Assembly: GCA_964035015.1 (NCBI GenBank) | Contig: OZ036002.1 | Coordinates: 5,240,877 to 5,304,876, forward strand | DNA: 64,000 nucleotides | Direction: 5' to 3' | DNA from: Corallium rubrum | Taxonomy: Eukaryota; Cnidaria; Anthozoa; Scleralcyonacea; Coralliidae | Shown: one piece after another, positions 62,428-64,000 of the stretch | Numbering within the stretch: position 1 is the stretch's first letter | Layout of the letters: every line of letters begins with the position of its first letter | Notes under the pieces: model-generated | Databases searched by the model: none | What the model was told of the DNA's origin: nothing | What the model saw: the letters and a program-made list of their open reading frames with translations, nothing else | Program-made: the position numbers and the translations under genes

Positions 62428-62559
62428 TCTATTTATACCGCGCAAATTCAACTTTAAGGTTTTCAAATGCGCCTTACAATAATTTTTGATATAGCCGAGT
62501 CGAAGGCATATTAAAGGCGCTCAGGCAGCCGCCATACGACACATATCGGCCCACGAATT

Positions 62560-62730
62560 ACAGCTAAGACCTAGGTGTTGGTTTTGCGGAGGGAGGAAAA
62601 CCGGAGAACCCGGTGAAAAACCCTCGAAGCACAGGAGAGACCAACTAAACTCTACTCACATGAGTCTCAAGATTCCCGTCCAATCGGGCTTAACTATTGG
62701 TGAGAGGTAGCGCCCTAACAGCACATTCAT
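62560..62730 (+). repeat. SINE-like family, copy 5 (best-preserved module)
   Basis: GTTTTGCGGAGGGAGGAAAA, CGGAGAACCCGGTGAAAAAC, CCTCGAAGCACAGGAGAGAC, ACTAAACTCTACTCACATGA, then a GGGCTTAACT-GGTGAGAGGTAGCGCCCTAA end as in the copy at 33400-33660. Confidence 0.7.
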
Positions 62731-62789
62731 TGGTTGACTGTGCCACAGAATAAAACAGAAGTCCGACAACCGTGAAAACTTGTCCCTTT

Positions 62790-62940
62790 TTTTCTCAATG
62801 AGCATTACGCCATCCTGGTAAGTTCCACCGGCACTTTTGACGGTCAAATTATCTGGTGGAACTTACCACGATGGCGTAGAATGACGAGTGATGATTGAGA
62901 TGCCGGGAGGGTAAAAAGTGCCGGTGGAACTTACGAATAG
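62790..62940. repeat. Repeat with GTAAGTTCCACCGGCACTTT segments
   Basis: CATCCTGGTAAGTTCCACCG, its inverted GGTGGAACTTACCACGATGG, and a further GTGCCGGTGGAACTTAC form a small inverted-repeat cluster. Confidence 0.6.
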
Positions 62941-64000
62941 CGACGTTTGACGTGCGCGAGGCAACATACGCGAGGACACGGAGCGTGCATTGTTTTGTTC
63001 GCTTTGGAAGTTGAAATATTTACAACTTTCAAAGCCCGCGCGGGCAAAGCGGACGTAATGGAAACAGCCCTTACATCAACGGTGCCGACACAGAGTCGGA
63101 CTTCTGGTTTCTTTTTACTCTGTGACTGTGCACACAGATGGCGTCAAATTCACGTCAGATAACGTCAGCAGAACTTTTATTGTATAAAACAAATAGATTA
63201 CATTTTTTCGTGCGTGTGCGTTTTTTTCTCGACATCACAGCATGTAAAGAACAACACGCTCGTCTGTGATCTATTACAGTACACATGCGCGGAAAAATGT
63301 TATGTAGCAATGCTTACCTAGGCAAAGCTGGAAACCCAAGATAAAATCACGCTATTATGGCACTTATGCGTCATTGCTGCCGAGCGTTAGCGAGGCAGCT
63401 CACTAATCTTGACATGGGTTACCTGTGCCTCATGTCCAGGCCTCTTTGCCGAGCTATGTATAGTCAACGAAATCTCGATTTTGAGAGGGATGTTTATCTG
63501 TTGACCATTTTATGACGTTTTGTGACGTAAAAGTTTCTTTCTACAACTTACATCACATACGCCAGAAGGATTTGCTCTTACAAATTGCATGTACGTTGAA
63601 GCAAGGGAGCACGTTAGAATGTGATAGTTCTTGTATAAAACAAGGGAGCACGTTAGAATGTGATAGTTCTTGTATAAAATAAAATAAACTTTACTTACCT
63701 AAGTTGTTGACGTTTTGTGCGAGGCGCCGAGTTCGATAAAACCGCTGACGATATGAGCCCCCGACGAGCGAGCCGAATACTCTCCGAAGATACGCGAGGG
63801 CGGAGCGGGAAGGAAAAAGAGAAGGGGAGTGCAACTACGAGATTTCTTTCGACAATGCTCGTAGCACGTTGCTATGCACATAGAGTGTTGCTATGCACAA
63901 AGAGTGTTGCTATTTACAACAATTATATACGAATACCGAGACAACAGATCTTCGTGATATTCACAGCAGGACGTAAGTTGTTTTCGTTGAATGATTTATC
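62941..64000. other. Right end of window, no gene confirmed
   Basis: Contains a repeat shared with 21955-22060 (CACGTCAGATAACGTCAGC and AACAAATAGATTACATTTT near 63150-63205), a direct duplication of AAGGGAGCACGTTAGAATGT at 63602-63621 and 63641-63661, and a possible donor AACTTAG|GTAAG on the minus strand at about 63699. The last could belong to a 5' exon of the D8C-PAN gene, but no in-frame start codon supports it. Confidence 0.45.

Noticed and set aside
61484-62466. Frames of poly-Ser/Phe/Arg and LFVCLFVC repeats
   Set aside because: Translation of (AAG)n, (AAAC)n and (AATG)n microsatellites.
63699-63881. First exon of the D8C-PAN gene
   Set aside because: A donor-like AACTTAG|GTAAG is present, but in the phase needed there is no start codon, and the 60-codon frame ends in TAG at the donor.

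Overview
The window is animal (metazoan) nuclear DNA. Its genes are broken into short exons with GT-AG introns of a few hundred bases to about 4 kb, and foldback transposons (MITEs), SINE-like elements and tandem repeats lie in almost every intron and spacer. The gene set (proteasome, dynactin, mismatch repair, two mitochondrial ribosomal proteins, collagen-type and D8C/PAN secreted proteins), the sequence divergence and the repeat style best fit an anthozoan cnidarian, most likely a stony coral. The species cannot be fixed from the sequence alone.

I found eight genes by translating exons and joining them at splice sites that keep the frame. Seven are on the minus strand. In plus-strand order they are PSMA6 (129-6449, 7 exons, 246 aa), ACTR10 (8411-15167, 13 exons, 414 aa), RBKS (17936-28284, 8 exons, 472 aa with an unusual 155-aa tail), MLH3 (31358-41325, 9 exons, 1356 aa), MRPL33 (plus strand, 41616-42439, 59 aa), a secreted collagen/resistin-like protein (43426-45556, 3 exons, 179 aa), MRPS5 (47621-58212, 9 exons, 378 aa), and the 3' part of a secreted D8C/PAN protein (59245-62084). 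MLH3 and MRPL33 are head to head across about 300 bp, which suggests a shared bidirectional promoter.

Most of these are housekeeping genes with no shared pathway, so their linkage is more likely ancestral than functional. From memory, PSMA6, ACTR10 and MLH3 are all on human 14q, and RBKS and MRPL33 are neighbours on human 2p23. Two genes, MRPL33 and MRPS5, serve the mitochondrial ribosome.

The most unusual items are these. The collagen/resistin-like protein has a cysteine pattern that matches the vertebrate resistin signature almost exactly. MLH3 carries about 59 in-frame copies of an 18-bp minisatellite in its coding sequence and a 1-kb triplet array filling intron 5. The ribokinase has a 155-aa basic/acidic tail that starts where the human protein ends. 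ACTR10 has an AT-AG, U12-type intron. The MRPL33 start codon is probably split by an intron. A cysteine-rich open stretch of unknown nature contains one in-frame stop. Introns and spacers also hold nested MITE/LINE insertions, a hAT remnant, an inverted pair of tRNA-like sequences, a 5S-like SINE family and many micro- and minisatellites.
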